From Cudoniella acicularis (lineage: Eukaryota; Ascomycota; Leotiomycetes; Helotiales; Helotiaceae), in NCBI GenBank assembly GCA_013054445.1, contig JAAMPI010000908.1:1-23208 (forward strand): 23,208 bases of DNA, given 5' to 3'. The position numbers and the translations under genes are program-made. The notes below the pieces were generated by a model that had not been told where the DNA came from, ran no database searches, and worked only from the letters and a program-made list of their open reading frames with translations. The number at the start of each line of letters is the position of its first letter. The first letter of the stretch is position 1. Positions 1 through 9,280 of the stretch are shown here, piece after piece.

Positions 1-2
1 AG

Positions 3-92
3 AGGTATAGGGGGAAGCCGCCGGGTTTGGTGGAGCGCGGGTTGAGGAGGTTTGAGAGGAGGGTGGGGGAGTGGGTTAGGAGGCGTTTTTAG
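3..92 (+). CDS. 3' end of an unidentified gene (partial)
   Basis: An open frame enters from the left edge and stops with TAG at 90-92, giving 29 codons. The visible tail is strongly basic and rich in Arg and Gly, with an amphipathic look (LRRFERRVGEWVRRRF at the end). G-rich codons fit the right half of a fungal gene, but nothing identifies a family. It could also be chance: the stretch is short and there is no second line of evidence. The frame is the only one of the three forward frames that stays open to position 90. Confidence 0.35.
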   Translation, partial: RYRGKPPGLVERGLRRFERRVGEWVRRRF

Positions 93-698
93 AGGTGGGG
101 AGTTTTGGTTGGGGATGTATTGAAGTGCGGGGTGCAGAGTGATATAGACGTTATTTCGTAGTGCTGAAAGAGTATGGTAGTAGTATACGCTCTTAGTACC
201 CCGCATTCCATAGACGATCGTGCCTCAAAAAAACCCCATCATCCACGTTATCGCACGTTTTGATTTTTGATACAAGTTTTAGTCTTGAAATACAGATTTT
301 CTTATCTAGTTGTGATTCAGGGGGGCTGCGTAAAGTATAGACAGGCTAAGCGAGGTAGAAAAGGGGAATATCCGGGACTCTCTTTGCCCGTGCAAGCCTC
401 CAGAATGAGCTCGACCCTGACGAATCAAAGTTTTAACAACTTCTTCACCTCAAAGCGACGCGCGTAGCGGCGCATAGAAGTAGCGACCGGACCGACCTAT
501 CATGCCGTCTTCGGAATTAATATGACCGTATTCGACCTTTTGACCGGAGTTAACAAGCATAAGTCCATTTCTGAACAACAGATTATATTCCAACTCCAAA
601 TATCAAAACAATTGAATTTCATATATAGGAACAGAGTGCCAAGTACCATATGTGAATTTTAGACTTGCCAAGAAGTAGATTGATTCTCCACAACAAAA
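93..698. other. Intergenic region, no gene seen
   Basis: About 600 bp between the partial gene at the left edge and the dehydrogenase start. Only short open frames without family character are present. The part from about 540 to 660 is AT-rich and would serve as the promoter and 5' leader of the dehydrogenase gene. I see no repeat or RNA gene. Confidence 0.5.
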
Positions 699-1955
699 AT
701 GACATCTAACCAATCCCTCCCCAAAACCCACCGCGCCCTCGTCCTAACTAGCACAAGCCTCCCCCCAGAAATAAAAACAATCCCAACACCCGCAGCCCGG
801 CCCAGGAAATGCCATCGTGCGCGTCGAAGCCGCAAACGTAATCGGCTACTCGAAATACATCTACGATGGCAGTCGCAAATACCCTTTTCCCATGCCACTC
901 GTGATCGGCACTAGCGGTTTTGGAAGAATTGCAGCTGTTGGATCTGATGCTGTGCTTTTGAAACAGGGACAGCTTGTTTTTGTGGATTGTTTTGTGAGGG
1001 GGAGAGATGATCCTGGCGATGCTTTTTTGTTGGGAATTCATGAGGGGCATACCGAGGGGAGTAGGAAATTGATGAGGGGGGAGTGGAGGGATGCTACATA
1101 TGCGGAGTTTGTGAAGATGCCGTTGGAGAATTGTTATCCGTTGGATGAGCAGACCTTGAAGGGGAAGTTTGGGTATGGTGTTGAGGAGTTGCAGGATATT
1201 TCTAGGTGAGTGTTTTTCAAGTTTTCTTTGACGTCTCTTCTTCGTTCTAGCAAGGCCTAAGTCGGGACAACTTTTCGATTTGGGCATTTGGCCGCATAAA
1301 ATAATCAATATTAATGATAATGAACAAAAAGAGAAAAATAACCAAAACTAACCTCTTTCAGACTTCTGGTCCCATACGGCGGCCTCGCCGACATCAATCT
1401 CAAACCCGGAGAAACCGTCATCATAACCCCCGCAACGGGTCCCTTCGGCGGTGCCGCCGTAAAAGTAGCACTCGCAATGGGGGCCCGTGTAATCGCCATG
1501 GGTCGCAACACCGAAGCCCTCAAGAAACTCTCCGAAAGCCACTCACGAATCGAAACCGTCCAAATAACTGGAGACGTCCAAGCCGAACTAAAATCCCTCC
1601 AAGCATTCGGAACTATCGACGCCTGGCTAGACATTTCCCCACCCGTAGCGGGAAATTCCACGCATTTCAAAAGCTGTTTTCTTGCTCTAAGACATTCTGG
1701 ACGAGTGAGTCTTATGGGAGGTTTGAATGGGGAGCTGGCTATTCCGGTTAAGGTGGTTGTGCATAGGGATTTGAGGATTAAGGGGAAGTGGATGTATTCG
1801 AGGCAGAATGTTTTGGATCTTATTAAGATGGTGGAGGTTGGGGTGCTCAAGCTGGGTGGGCAGAGGGTTGAGAAGTTTAAGTTGGAGGAGTGGGAGATGG
1901 CGTTCGAGCTGGGACGAAGATTTCGGGGGATGGGGCCGCGCTGATTATCCCGTAG
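699..1955 (+). pseudogene. Medium-chain dehydrogenase/reductase (zinc-type alcohol dehydrogenase-like), two frame breaks
   Basis: NAD(P)H-dependent oxidoreductase of the MDR superfamily with a GroES-like N-terminal half and a Rossmann half; substrate unknown. Start ATG at 699. Exon 1 runs to 1205, the intron is 1206-1361 (GTGAGT...TTTCAG) and exon 2 starts at 1362. The nucleotide-binding motif reads ATGPFGGAAVKVALAMGARV, and the NAD(P) fold continues with RVIAMGRN. Two single-base breaks are visible. An extra C in the run at 801-803 moves the frame, so that PGNAIVRVEA is read one base over. Near 1911 one base appears missing, so the frame as read ends at TGA 1942-1944 with a wrong tail, whereas the shifted frame gives the family-like ending GDGAALIIP and TAG at 1953-1955. 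Everything between is clean, about 365 codons, which is near normal MDR length. Either it is a young pseudogene or the two indels are sequence errors. It ends tail to tail with the 6-phosphogluconate dehydrogenase pseudogene. Confidence 0.8.
1206..1361 (+). other. Intron of the MDR dehydrogenase
   Basis: GTGAGT donor at 1206 and a pyrimidine-rich TTTCAG acceptor ending at 1361. The splice joins phase 2 (AG + A, Arg) and links LQDIS-R to LLVPYGGLADI in one frame. At 156 nt it is the longest intron in the window. Confidence 0.8.
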
Positions 1956-2188
1956 GTTGGTTACGAAATTGGGATTTCAGAGTCATGCTTGTCATGTGGA
2001 TAATGGTGTCAGCTGTTCGAAGATTAGCAGTTTTTCCAAACTCTAATTAGATCACAACCCTACGTGCCATGTTCTATTACCAGCACACGAAATTGTAAAC
2101 AAAATTCGTTATACATTAACAATATTATTGTGTTTCAAGACCGAAATCCGAAGTCGGATGTGAATGCTCGACACCAACTGCTTGCAAC

Positions 2189-3915
2189 TTATGCGGGCTT
2201 CCACTCAAAATGATGCTTTCCAGTCTCCGGCTTCCCAGGTCCTTTATCCAGACTCTTACTATCAAACATATGCTTTCCGAAATAATCTAATTCGGCTTCA
2301 TAAAAGCTGGTGGGCAATTCGAGATTCCCCGAGTATTTCAAATACTCGAGCGTCGCCTTCATGCTCGGCACCACAGCATTACACTTCACACCCTTCGCCA
2401 CAACCCTCTTCAAGCTCTCAAAGCCATTCTTGAGATCTCCAACGATGGTAGGCTCGTAGAGGAGATTGTGGCTTTTGTGTGGATATTTAGAGGTAGGAGA
2501 GAAGATGGCAGAGAGGAGGAACGAGATGTGGTTTGGCTTGGATGATGCAGCCAGCTTTCCATATTTGGAGGATGTTCGGGAAGGAGATTGCCCATTTGTT
2601 CTGTTTGTCAGCGACGTCGATTATACTTATGCGTTGGACGTAGGCTGAGAGACAGATTGTGTAAACTGCTTTTCGGAGGTCTTCGATAAAGGCCTCTTCC
2701 TCAGATTCGGAGGCGAAAGAGAATTTGGAAGGGAGGAAGAAGCCGTGGAAGGTTTACTTGACATGTTCGCATTGTCCTCGGTAGGCGGAGACAATGCGGA
2801 AGTAGTGAGCCGTTGAGAGGGTCGGTGCAGGGACGTGTAGAGAAGTTGTTTGGGTGTTGGACCAGATTCCAGTTCCTTCTGAGCCATCGATATCCTGTAC
2901 GACTTTATCTTGAACATCTCCGAGAACGTAGTGTCCTTTCTTGTCTTTTTGTTCGCAGATATCTGTACCAATTTTGACTAGGAAAGTGTTTTTTTTGGTG
3001 AGTTGTTAGCGAGGGTTATGCCAAGATAATGTGGAATGGGGGGCCGGGTGGGGGGCAAACCAGCTCGCCTTTCGAAGACCACTTTTCGAAAACTTTTCCA
3101 ATATCATCGTACTTCATTTCCACGCGCTTATTCATAATGGTCCAGGCTTCGCTGATCGCACTCATCATTCCGCTATTCAGATGTTAGCACTTGTTTGCAA
3201 AAAGTCTCCCCCGGACGTCAAGCAACTGTTCCACAGCGTAAAGACGGGTCTTCGGGAATTTTCCTTTCGAAAAAACTGCCAACTTACTGCTCAATCCCAT
3301 TGTGAATCATCTTGACATAATTCCCAGCACCACCCATCCCAATTTTTCCCACGCATGGCTTTCCTTCTGGGTCTTTCGCAGCCATTTTCTCGAGAAGCGG
3401 CATAACAATATCCATGGCCTTCTCCTCTCCACCGGGACACATACTTGGCCCTCGCCTAGCCGCCTGGTACCCACCACTAACACCATACCCAATATAATAC
3501 ACACCTTGAGATACCAATTTCCCTTGTCGCCTCTGCGTGTTTTCATAATTCTCATTGATGCAATCGATAATAATATCGCCCTGTCTAAATATGGATGTAA
3601 ACCTTCCACAACGCTGTCTCCAACTATTCCGTGCGGCAAAGAGAAGAAAAACAGTCTCGGTAATGGTAGAGAAGCGCAGAGATCTTTGTAGTCTGCGTGT
3701 TTCGTGAGCTTGTCGTGGATTCCTTGGTCTTTCCCGAATTTGATAAGGGCATCAACGGTTTATTCAGAAGGGTCTTGGATCGCGACGGATATGCCGTTTT
3801 CAGCGAGCAAGAGGGTCATTCCACCGCCCGTGGAGCTTGCTCCGATCATTGCTACCTGTGGAAGGTTAGTGATGAGCAAACTGCAGATGATTTTTGTTAC
3901 CTTTTTTATTTCCAT
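2189..3915 (-). pseudogene. 6-phosphogluconate dehydrogenase paralogue (decarboxylating), decayed
   Basis: The ancestral enzyme oxidises 6-phosphogluconate to ribulose 5-phosphate with NADP in the pentose phosphate pathway. Recognised on the minus strand by the N-terminal VAMIGASSTGGGM nucleotide-binding segment, GYGVSGG, then GNYVKMIHNGIE (substrate and catalytic segment), the AISEAW helix, and the C-terminal ELDYFGKHMFD...KHHFEWKPA end. Exons: 3901-3915 (ATG at 3915), 3288-3855, 3061-3172, about 2991 to 2189. Introns 3856-3900 (45 nt) and 3173-3287 splice cleanly. The third intron has a GTTTGC donor at 3060 but no usable AG before the coding restart, so its acceptor looks lost. Breaks: TAA at 3760-3762, a one-base shift near 3583-3590, TAA at 2754-2756 and a one-base shift near 2532-2534. 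Both stops fit CAA to TAA. It resembles the divergent second fungal 6PGDH copy rather than the housekeeping enzyme (inference). Confidence 0.88.
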
Positions 3916-4804
3916 GATTGCCACAATCGGCTCGTTGTTATTCAGTCAAACGGAACTGTACTTAATCCCGAACTGGTTCTGGGGAATGAAATAGGAGGGT
4001 TGCCAGTAAATAGCTCAGAGTTCAGAAGCAACGAGCTTCTAGTGACTGATGAAAGTTTCAGACATTCAAAGAAAAGTAAATAGGCTTTTGATAACTCTCA
4101 AAGGTTCGCAGGAAGATAAGTACCAAGCGATAATAGGTCTGGAAGAGAAATAAAAACAAGGTTCTGATAATAGCCCATGACAAGGAAATAACGGATTCTT
4201 GATTTTATTCCTGTTTTGGACCTTGTAAACCGTCGTGTTCAGGGGTCGATTTTCGTGCGAATAGTGTCCTCACCGCTAAGTGACGTTACAAGTCAACAAA
4301 CTCCTGAAAGGACCAGAGCTGATCGATGTAATTTATTGTCCTAAGAAGCAGAATACATCTAGATACATCTTAAATGAAAATCAAAGACTTGTACAGGCGC
4401 TGGAGCTTATCATTGGCAGGAAGAGAATATTATTTGACACGTAACTTCGTGATATGCGTGAATTGTGCTTAATTAAGGAGCACTCTCCCGCTTGTGATAG
4501 AGCTTCATAGTATCGTGAAGACAATTGAAAAGAATGTGGTAATTGGTGTGTATATCAGTGTTTGAAGAGAGCCTCTGGCAGCATTTCTGGCCGTGAAGTT
4601 GTTAAGAAGGGCAGTCGTCGTGACGCGCGAACTTCGCGACTTGGTGCACGGACCTGTTTATCCCCTCTGTGCTTGCAATGGTTCATGTGCACGAAGCATC
4701 GTTACAAACTCTCCCATCTGTCATACACCTTTCCAAGGCACACACAGCTCCTGCAGATGTTGTCCGCTCTGCATGCTATTCCATTCGATTAAGTCACTCG
4801 CAGC
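3916..4804. other. Intergenic region between divergent genes, no gene seen
   Basis: About 890 bp separating the 6PGDH pseudogene start from the BTB gene start. AT-rich over 4080-4560. Short open frames occur at 4562-4889 but overlap each other and show no family features, so they are best read as BTB promoter and 5' leader. No repeat was found. Confidence 0.5.
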
Positions 4805-5500
4805 ATGGCTAGCACCAAAAGGCCCAGAGAGAGCGATGCAGACGACAATGGAGAGTCGAGCAGCAGCGCTTCTCAACGACGTGCCATGAATGGCTCCAAC
4901 AAGAGTCCACCAAGTTTTCTGTAAGACATGTGTCCTCTCGCAGATAATGCGCGTACTAAATCCTCCAGGGGCGAGCAGCCGATGGTCTCAGTCGTCGTCA
5001 AGAACTGCCAACGCAGTATTCAAACCATTCCTATCCACAAAAACTTTATCTGCTATTACTCTCTATATTTCGAGGCAGCCCTAAATAACAATTTCGTCGA
5101 AGGCCAGACCCAAGAAGTGCAACTCGATGACGTGGATCACGAAGTCTTCAATCTCTTCGTTACTTGGATATATGGCCAGAAGATAAGAAGTAGCGAGAGC
5201 GAGAAACTCGATATAAACATCATTTTAAATCTGTGGCTATTGGCAGACAGGCTTCTGGTTCCGAAGCTTCAGAACGAAGCAATGAATTATCTGTTTTCCC
5301 AGAATTGCGACCCGAAAACCATGGGGACTAATACGATTAATAGTGCGTATGCGCTTACACTGAAAGGCAGTCCCTTGCGTTTATATATCGCGGAATTCTC
5401 CTGCACGGCTTTGTCCCCGGACAGAGCTATCATTAGTGATGAGCTACCTCGAGAATTGCTCGAGGATATCATCGCATGCCTCCTGAAAAAAAACACCTAG
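4805..5500 (+). CDS. BTB/POZ domain protein
   Basis: A protein-protein interaction protein of the small BTB type that is expanded in filamentous ascomycetes. Such proteins may act as adaptors, but the partner here is unknown. Exons 4805-4920 and 4969-5500; the 48-nt intron has GTAAGA, a TACTAAA branch site and CCTCCAG. Splicing gives 215 aa. The N-terminus (MASTKRPRESDADD...) is a charged, serine-rich disordered tail of about 38 residues. The BTB fold follows: VSVVVKN strand, HKNFICYYSLYFEAAL (the classic His-Lys...Tyr-Phe core), then VQLDDVDHEVFNLFVTWIYG. A helical C-terminal extension includes LWLLADRLLVPKLQNEAMNYLF. No MATH, Kelch or zinc-finger domain is attached. An internal ATG at 4928 lies inside the intron and would lose the N-terminus, so 4805 is preferred. 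The gene is intact although its left neighbours are broken. Confidence 0.85.
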
Positions 5501-5884
5501 AAGAATTTTCCGCCTGGAGCTCAGTCCACGCTTTCTTGTTGATGAATAACCAGCAAGATTGTTTTGCATTTAAATGGAAGAGCTTCTGGGCTATTCTTTA
5601 GCTGTACTCGACATGTGTTCATTTGAAAGTATCTATGGAAATTACATGTACTGAATGCTTTCGTTCTTGAGCACCCACGGCTGAAGGGTTGTCAAATGAC
5701 TACTGTGATGGGGTCTTTCACGCTATAGCTGTAAGCAGAATGGAAGCAATAGTTTGTACGAATCTGTAGAGTCATTCATCATCAACAGGGCTCTTTAAGC
5801 GGACACATTGGGGGGCTTATCGTGAAACAAATCACATATCTCGAGTGTCAATTCTCTAAGTTTTCCATCCACCTTCCCATAAAG
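5501..5884. other. Short convergent intergenic region
   Basis: About 380 bp between the BTB stop and the transporter stop; both genes end here. It holds AT-rich 3' sequence and no coding signal. It presumably carries the two polyadenylation regions, but no certain signal can be assigned. Confidence 0.5.
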
Positions 5885-8010
5885 CTACATGACCCCAACA
5901 TTATCCTTCCCCCTCTTCAAAGTCTTCGAGAAAAACTCTCTCTCATGAAACACCTTAATATCATCTTCCACAAACAGTCTCCCTGCTTTCTCCGCTCTGA
6001 TCCTCTCCCTCCGAATACGGCGGACATCCCATTCAACATTACGGGTCAAATACCAAGTATGGCAATTTGAGAAAAGCCCCACGATAATTGCAGCAGTACA
6101 GATGCCGAAAGACACTTTGTAGCCGTTGTATGCCCATTTTGATTGGAATAGTTGAGGACCGATTACCCCGCCTGCTTGGGCAACTGATGTCTGTAGAGCC
6201 AGGGTGAAGGCAGTTCCAGTGCTGCCTTTGAGTGTTGATGATCTCCCTGCAAGACGGATATCGGATCAGAAAAGCGTCAAGATGAGGATTTGGAGACGAA
6301 GACGAAGAACTCACATGCCCAGAAGGGAACAAAATAGCTTCCATAAAACGCGGAACCCAAGATACAAGCGATGTATATTCCGATTTTGGAGTTCGTGGCG
6401 AGGAAAATGATGAAACAGGCCATTTGGCCGACGACGACTATATTTATTAGGCTTCGAGGGGGTGAATATGAAGGGGATGACTTACTTAGTATAATAATCA
6501 ATGGTCGAGTCACATACGCTCTCATCATGAACCAGTGTAAGAAGATCATGGTGATGATGGTAAGTGCAGCCGGCGGCTATTAGAAATCAGCTAAAATATA
6601 GCAATAGAGAGGGGGGTCTGTTACAATATTCAAAAGTTGATTCCTGGGCACACCCGCAAAGCCCAAATTCGTCGTAATAGTAGGCAGAAACCAATTCAAT
6701 CCATAACCCCCTAGATTAATCAAAATCTAACAAACGAATCCAATTAGCGTCCTCACCCAAGCCTCTTCAAGGTTAAAAGTAGTATACCTGAGAAGTCATA
6801 AAAGACCAAAGTTTGATATCTTTCAACGAGAGCACAGCTTCTTCCTTAGAAAAAGCGGCATCGTGAGTTTTTGGTGCGTTCTCAGAAAGTCGGAATTCGA
6901 CGAAATCTTGCTCTCTTTCTGTGAGCCAGCTGGAGGTTCTTTTGGATTTGGGGTAGTCGGGAAGGAGGAAGTAGATGAGTATTGCGAAGAGCATGGAGAA
7001 TAGTCCTTCGAGGAGGTAAACCCTGTGAAAAAAGGCAAAAGATATTAGCTTCCAAATCAACTAGGGGGGGAAGACCTCTCTCATCTTTCGAATTCAGAAT
7101 AGCAAGAAAGCAAACCACACATACCATTGCCACCCACTAAGCCCCCCAAGCCCATCCATATACGAAATGGCATAACAAATCAACGAACCCACAATCCCTG
7201 ACGCCTGAGAAAAAGTAAACATCCACATAATGGGTTTCCCCATCTCATCACTCCGATACCAACTACAAATATGTGTAATCAAGCCCGGAAAAAGGCCAGC
7301 TTCCATGGCGCCGAGGAAAAAACGTGCAATGTAGATTCCTTCTTTGTTTTTGACGGCGGCGTGGCAGGCGAGGACGACGCCCCAGGTAAAGATTATGCGG
7401 GTTTGGAAGATGCGCGGAGTCATGTGTTTTAGGAAGACGTTGCTGGGGAGTTCGAAGACTATGTATGCTATCTGTTTGCGGTGGGGTTAGAATTTGGGTT
7501 GGAGTATTGGGTTAGTGGAGGGGGAGGGGGGATGATGCTGGGGGAACTAACGTAGTAGATAGAAGAAACCCAGTTGTATTGATCGGAAGTCATGTGTAGT
7601 TCCTTTAAAATGTTTCGTGGCTGTCCCACCTGCATCACCTTTACACTGGCGGCATTATTCACATCGATCTTTTTTTTAAAAAGGCGATCTTAATCAGCTT
7701 CTGATACTAAATTCAAAGAAACAACGAAAGTTGTGTCGAAACTTACCTGTTTAACAAGCATCATAAGACCAATCAGGGGCAAGATCCTCCAGTCCACCTT
7801 CCGCATGATTTTTTTCTCCTCATCAGGACTGAATGTATCCAAAAATAGGACTTTCGCATCGCTAACTGCATCTGTATGCTCTCGAACTTTCGTCACTGCT
7901 ACTTCTGTGACTTGCTTTTGAACATCAATCTCGGGATTGAGGTCCTGTGTTATAGAATTTGTTGAGTCGGAGTCCTCGACGGAACTTTCTTTGAATGGTG
8001 GTGAAGCCAT
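5885..8010 (-). CDS. Major facilitator transporter, anion:cation symporter (Dal5/TNA1-like) family
   Basis: Plasma-membrane importer of the MFS family that in fungi takes up small organic anions such as allantoate, nicotinate, pantothenate or related acids; the substrate here is unknown. Eight exons: 7747-8010, 7552-7668, 7471-7125, 7022-6788, 6726-6625, 6576-6486, 6437-6315 and 6246-5885. All junctions keep frame and give 546 aa, the usual size. The N-terminal 60 residues are a soluble acidic tail. Family marks in order: KVDWRILPLIGLMML (first membrane segment), MTSDQYNWVSSIYY, IVFELPSNVFLKHMTPR (segment 2 and loop), RFFLGAMEAGLFPG (segment 4), SGWQWVYLLEGL (segment 6), LLPDYP with a long charged central loop, then GYGLNWFLPTI and GTAFTLALQTS in the second half. 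The cytosolic tail is basic (RRIRRERIRAEKAGRL). Its start faces the monooxygenase at 9281, so the two may share control. No breaks were seen. Confidence 0.92.
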
Positions 8011-8545
8011 AGGTACGGAGTGAAATTGTCAGTTCTCAACACCTTGAGAAGGAGCGAGTTGATTTTAAAGAACTTTAGGTCTATAGTTAGATTTCATTGT
8101 TATCTTTTAAGGTCTTGGGGCATTCCAAATCCTTGAAACTTGTAAGTGCCAAGGGAATCGTAGTGGGGTCTGCCAATTCTTTAGCTGCAGGAACTTGGAA
8201 GCAATAGATGGTGCAATTATGGGTCTTAAGCAGCGAATTTCGTATACTTGTTATTATTAGGGGTGTTGAGAGATTTTGGAAAAGATGCTGCTAAGTGTTT
8301 TTTATTAGAGTAGTTTTCTATAATAAGTGATTGGACGCCTGTGCCACAAGGTCGTCCCTGACACTTAAAAGGATAAGCGCTCTATTACTATGATAGTTTT
8401 TGACTAAAAATAAAATCTCAAATTGCATGTACATATTTTGTCATAATAGTTTACGTGGAGCTGTAAGTTAAGATTTATTTTACTGTTTGGGAGTGTTTAG
8501 GGGGCACTAGGAGAGCTTTGGCGAAGCAGGTTGCCGAGCGGCCTG

Positions 8546-8585
8546 GAGCGATAGTGTGCGAGATCCTGTAACTTAGCGATCGCTC
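8546..8585. repeat. Short inverted repeat with palindrome
   Basis: GAGCGAT (8546-8552) is matched by ATCGCTC (8579-8585), and the right arm overlaps the perfect ten-base palindrome AGCGATCGCT (8575-8584). Just upstream, TTGCCGAGCGG at 8531-8541 resembles a pol III box A, but no box B or cloverleaf follows. It may be a remnant of a tRNA-derived element or simply chance. Confidence 0.35.
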
Positions 8586-8990
8586 GCTAGATTTCAGCGC
8601 ACCAGTCCCTGTAATCCAGCTTCTGTTAGCGAGAAGTAGTAGAAGATAATCATCGCGAAAACTCCTAAATCCAAGATTAGATGCATTTTTCAGTACTGCT
8701 AGTTATTTTACCAAATCTCCTATATATTTTAAAGATGTGAAATCACTTACTTTCAATTGGCATATATCCCACTCTTGAACAACCGATAGCACCTCCCCGT
8801 TCGTGGAGCCAACCAGGCAACGTGGGGTAAGGCATAGGCTAACCTCGAAGGAGACAGCATCTATATTGATAAAGATTTGTAACATTATTGGGTCCCCTTG
8901 TATGACACCATAATAGTCTAAATAGCAGAAGCGATGCCCAGAGCTGCAGCGTTAAGCGAGGGGGGTATAGGGGGTTCGGGAATTTCAGTG

Positions 8991-9019
8991 TGGCGTCTCA
9001 AATGTGGGTTAAGACGCCA
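8991..9019. repeat. Hairpin, 8-bp perfect stem
   Basis: TGGCGTCT at 8991-8998 and AGACGCCA at 9012-9019 are exact reverse complements around a 13-nt loop. It lies in a G-rich island about 260 bp upstream of the monooxygenase start. It could be a regulatory dyad or part of a decayed mobile element; no target-site duplication was recognised. Confidence 0.45.
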
Positions 9020-9280
9020 TCCAGAGGTGGGGTTGGATGGCTGTTAGGGCTGCATGCCTAGTAAATATAACACAGGGGTTTTTAATACTAAGATGATATT
9101 ACCATCGGGCTTCAAATGTTAGATAGCTTGATTTGTTATGAAATTGGGAATTATTCTCTTGAATCTGTGTTTATTTCTTTTGCCACACTTTGGTCTTGGA
9201 AGCACTTTCCTTGGAACAGAAGATATAGCATACGCTACGCCATTTCAAATTCCCATTCTCTGAGCAGTTTATGTTTCAAC

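Larger units (their letters stand above)
8011..9280. promoter_or_regulatory. Divergent promoter region between transporter and FMN monooxygenase
   Basis: About 1.27 kb with no convincing gene. It is AT-rich for most of its length, with two GC-richer islands: 8515-8640 and 8930-9050. It must contain the start regions of both flanking genes. A short minus frame at 8703-8885 has no family features. Two foldable sequences inside it are listed separately. Confidence 0.6.

Noticed and set aside
267..467. 66-codon plus frame in the left intergenic region
   Set aside because: No domain, signal or splice context; composition looks random.
748..1308. Long minus-strand open frame opposite the dehydrogenase exon 1
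   Set aside because: It is antisense to a clear MDR coding frame, low in family character and rich in Pro/Ser as expected of a shadow frame.
8515..8640. Possible tRNA gene because of the GCCGAGCGG D-arm-like string
   Set aside because: No matching acceptor stem, no GTTCGAATC-type T loop and no anticodon arm can be drawn.
9116..9280. In-frame N-terminal extension of the FMN monooxygenase from an upstream ATG
   Set aside because: The extra 55 residues do not fit the family; the ATG at 9281 gives the expected N-terminus.
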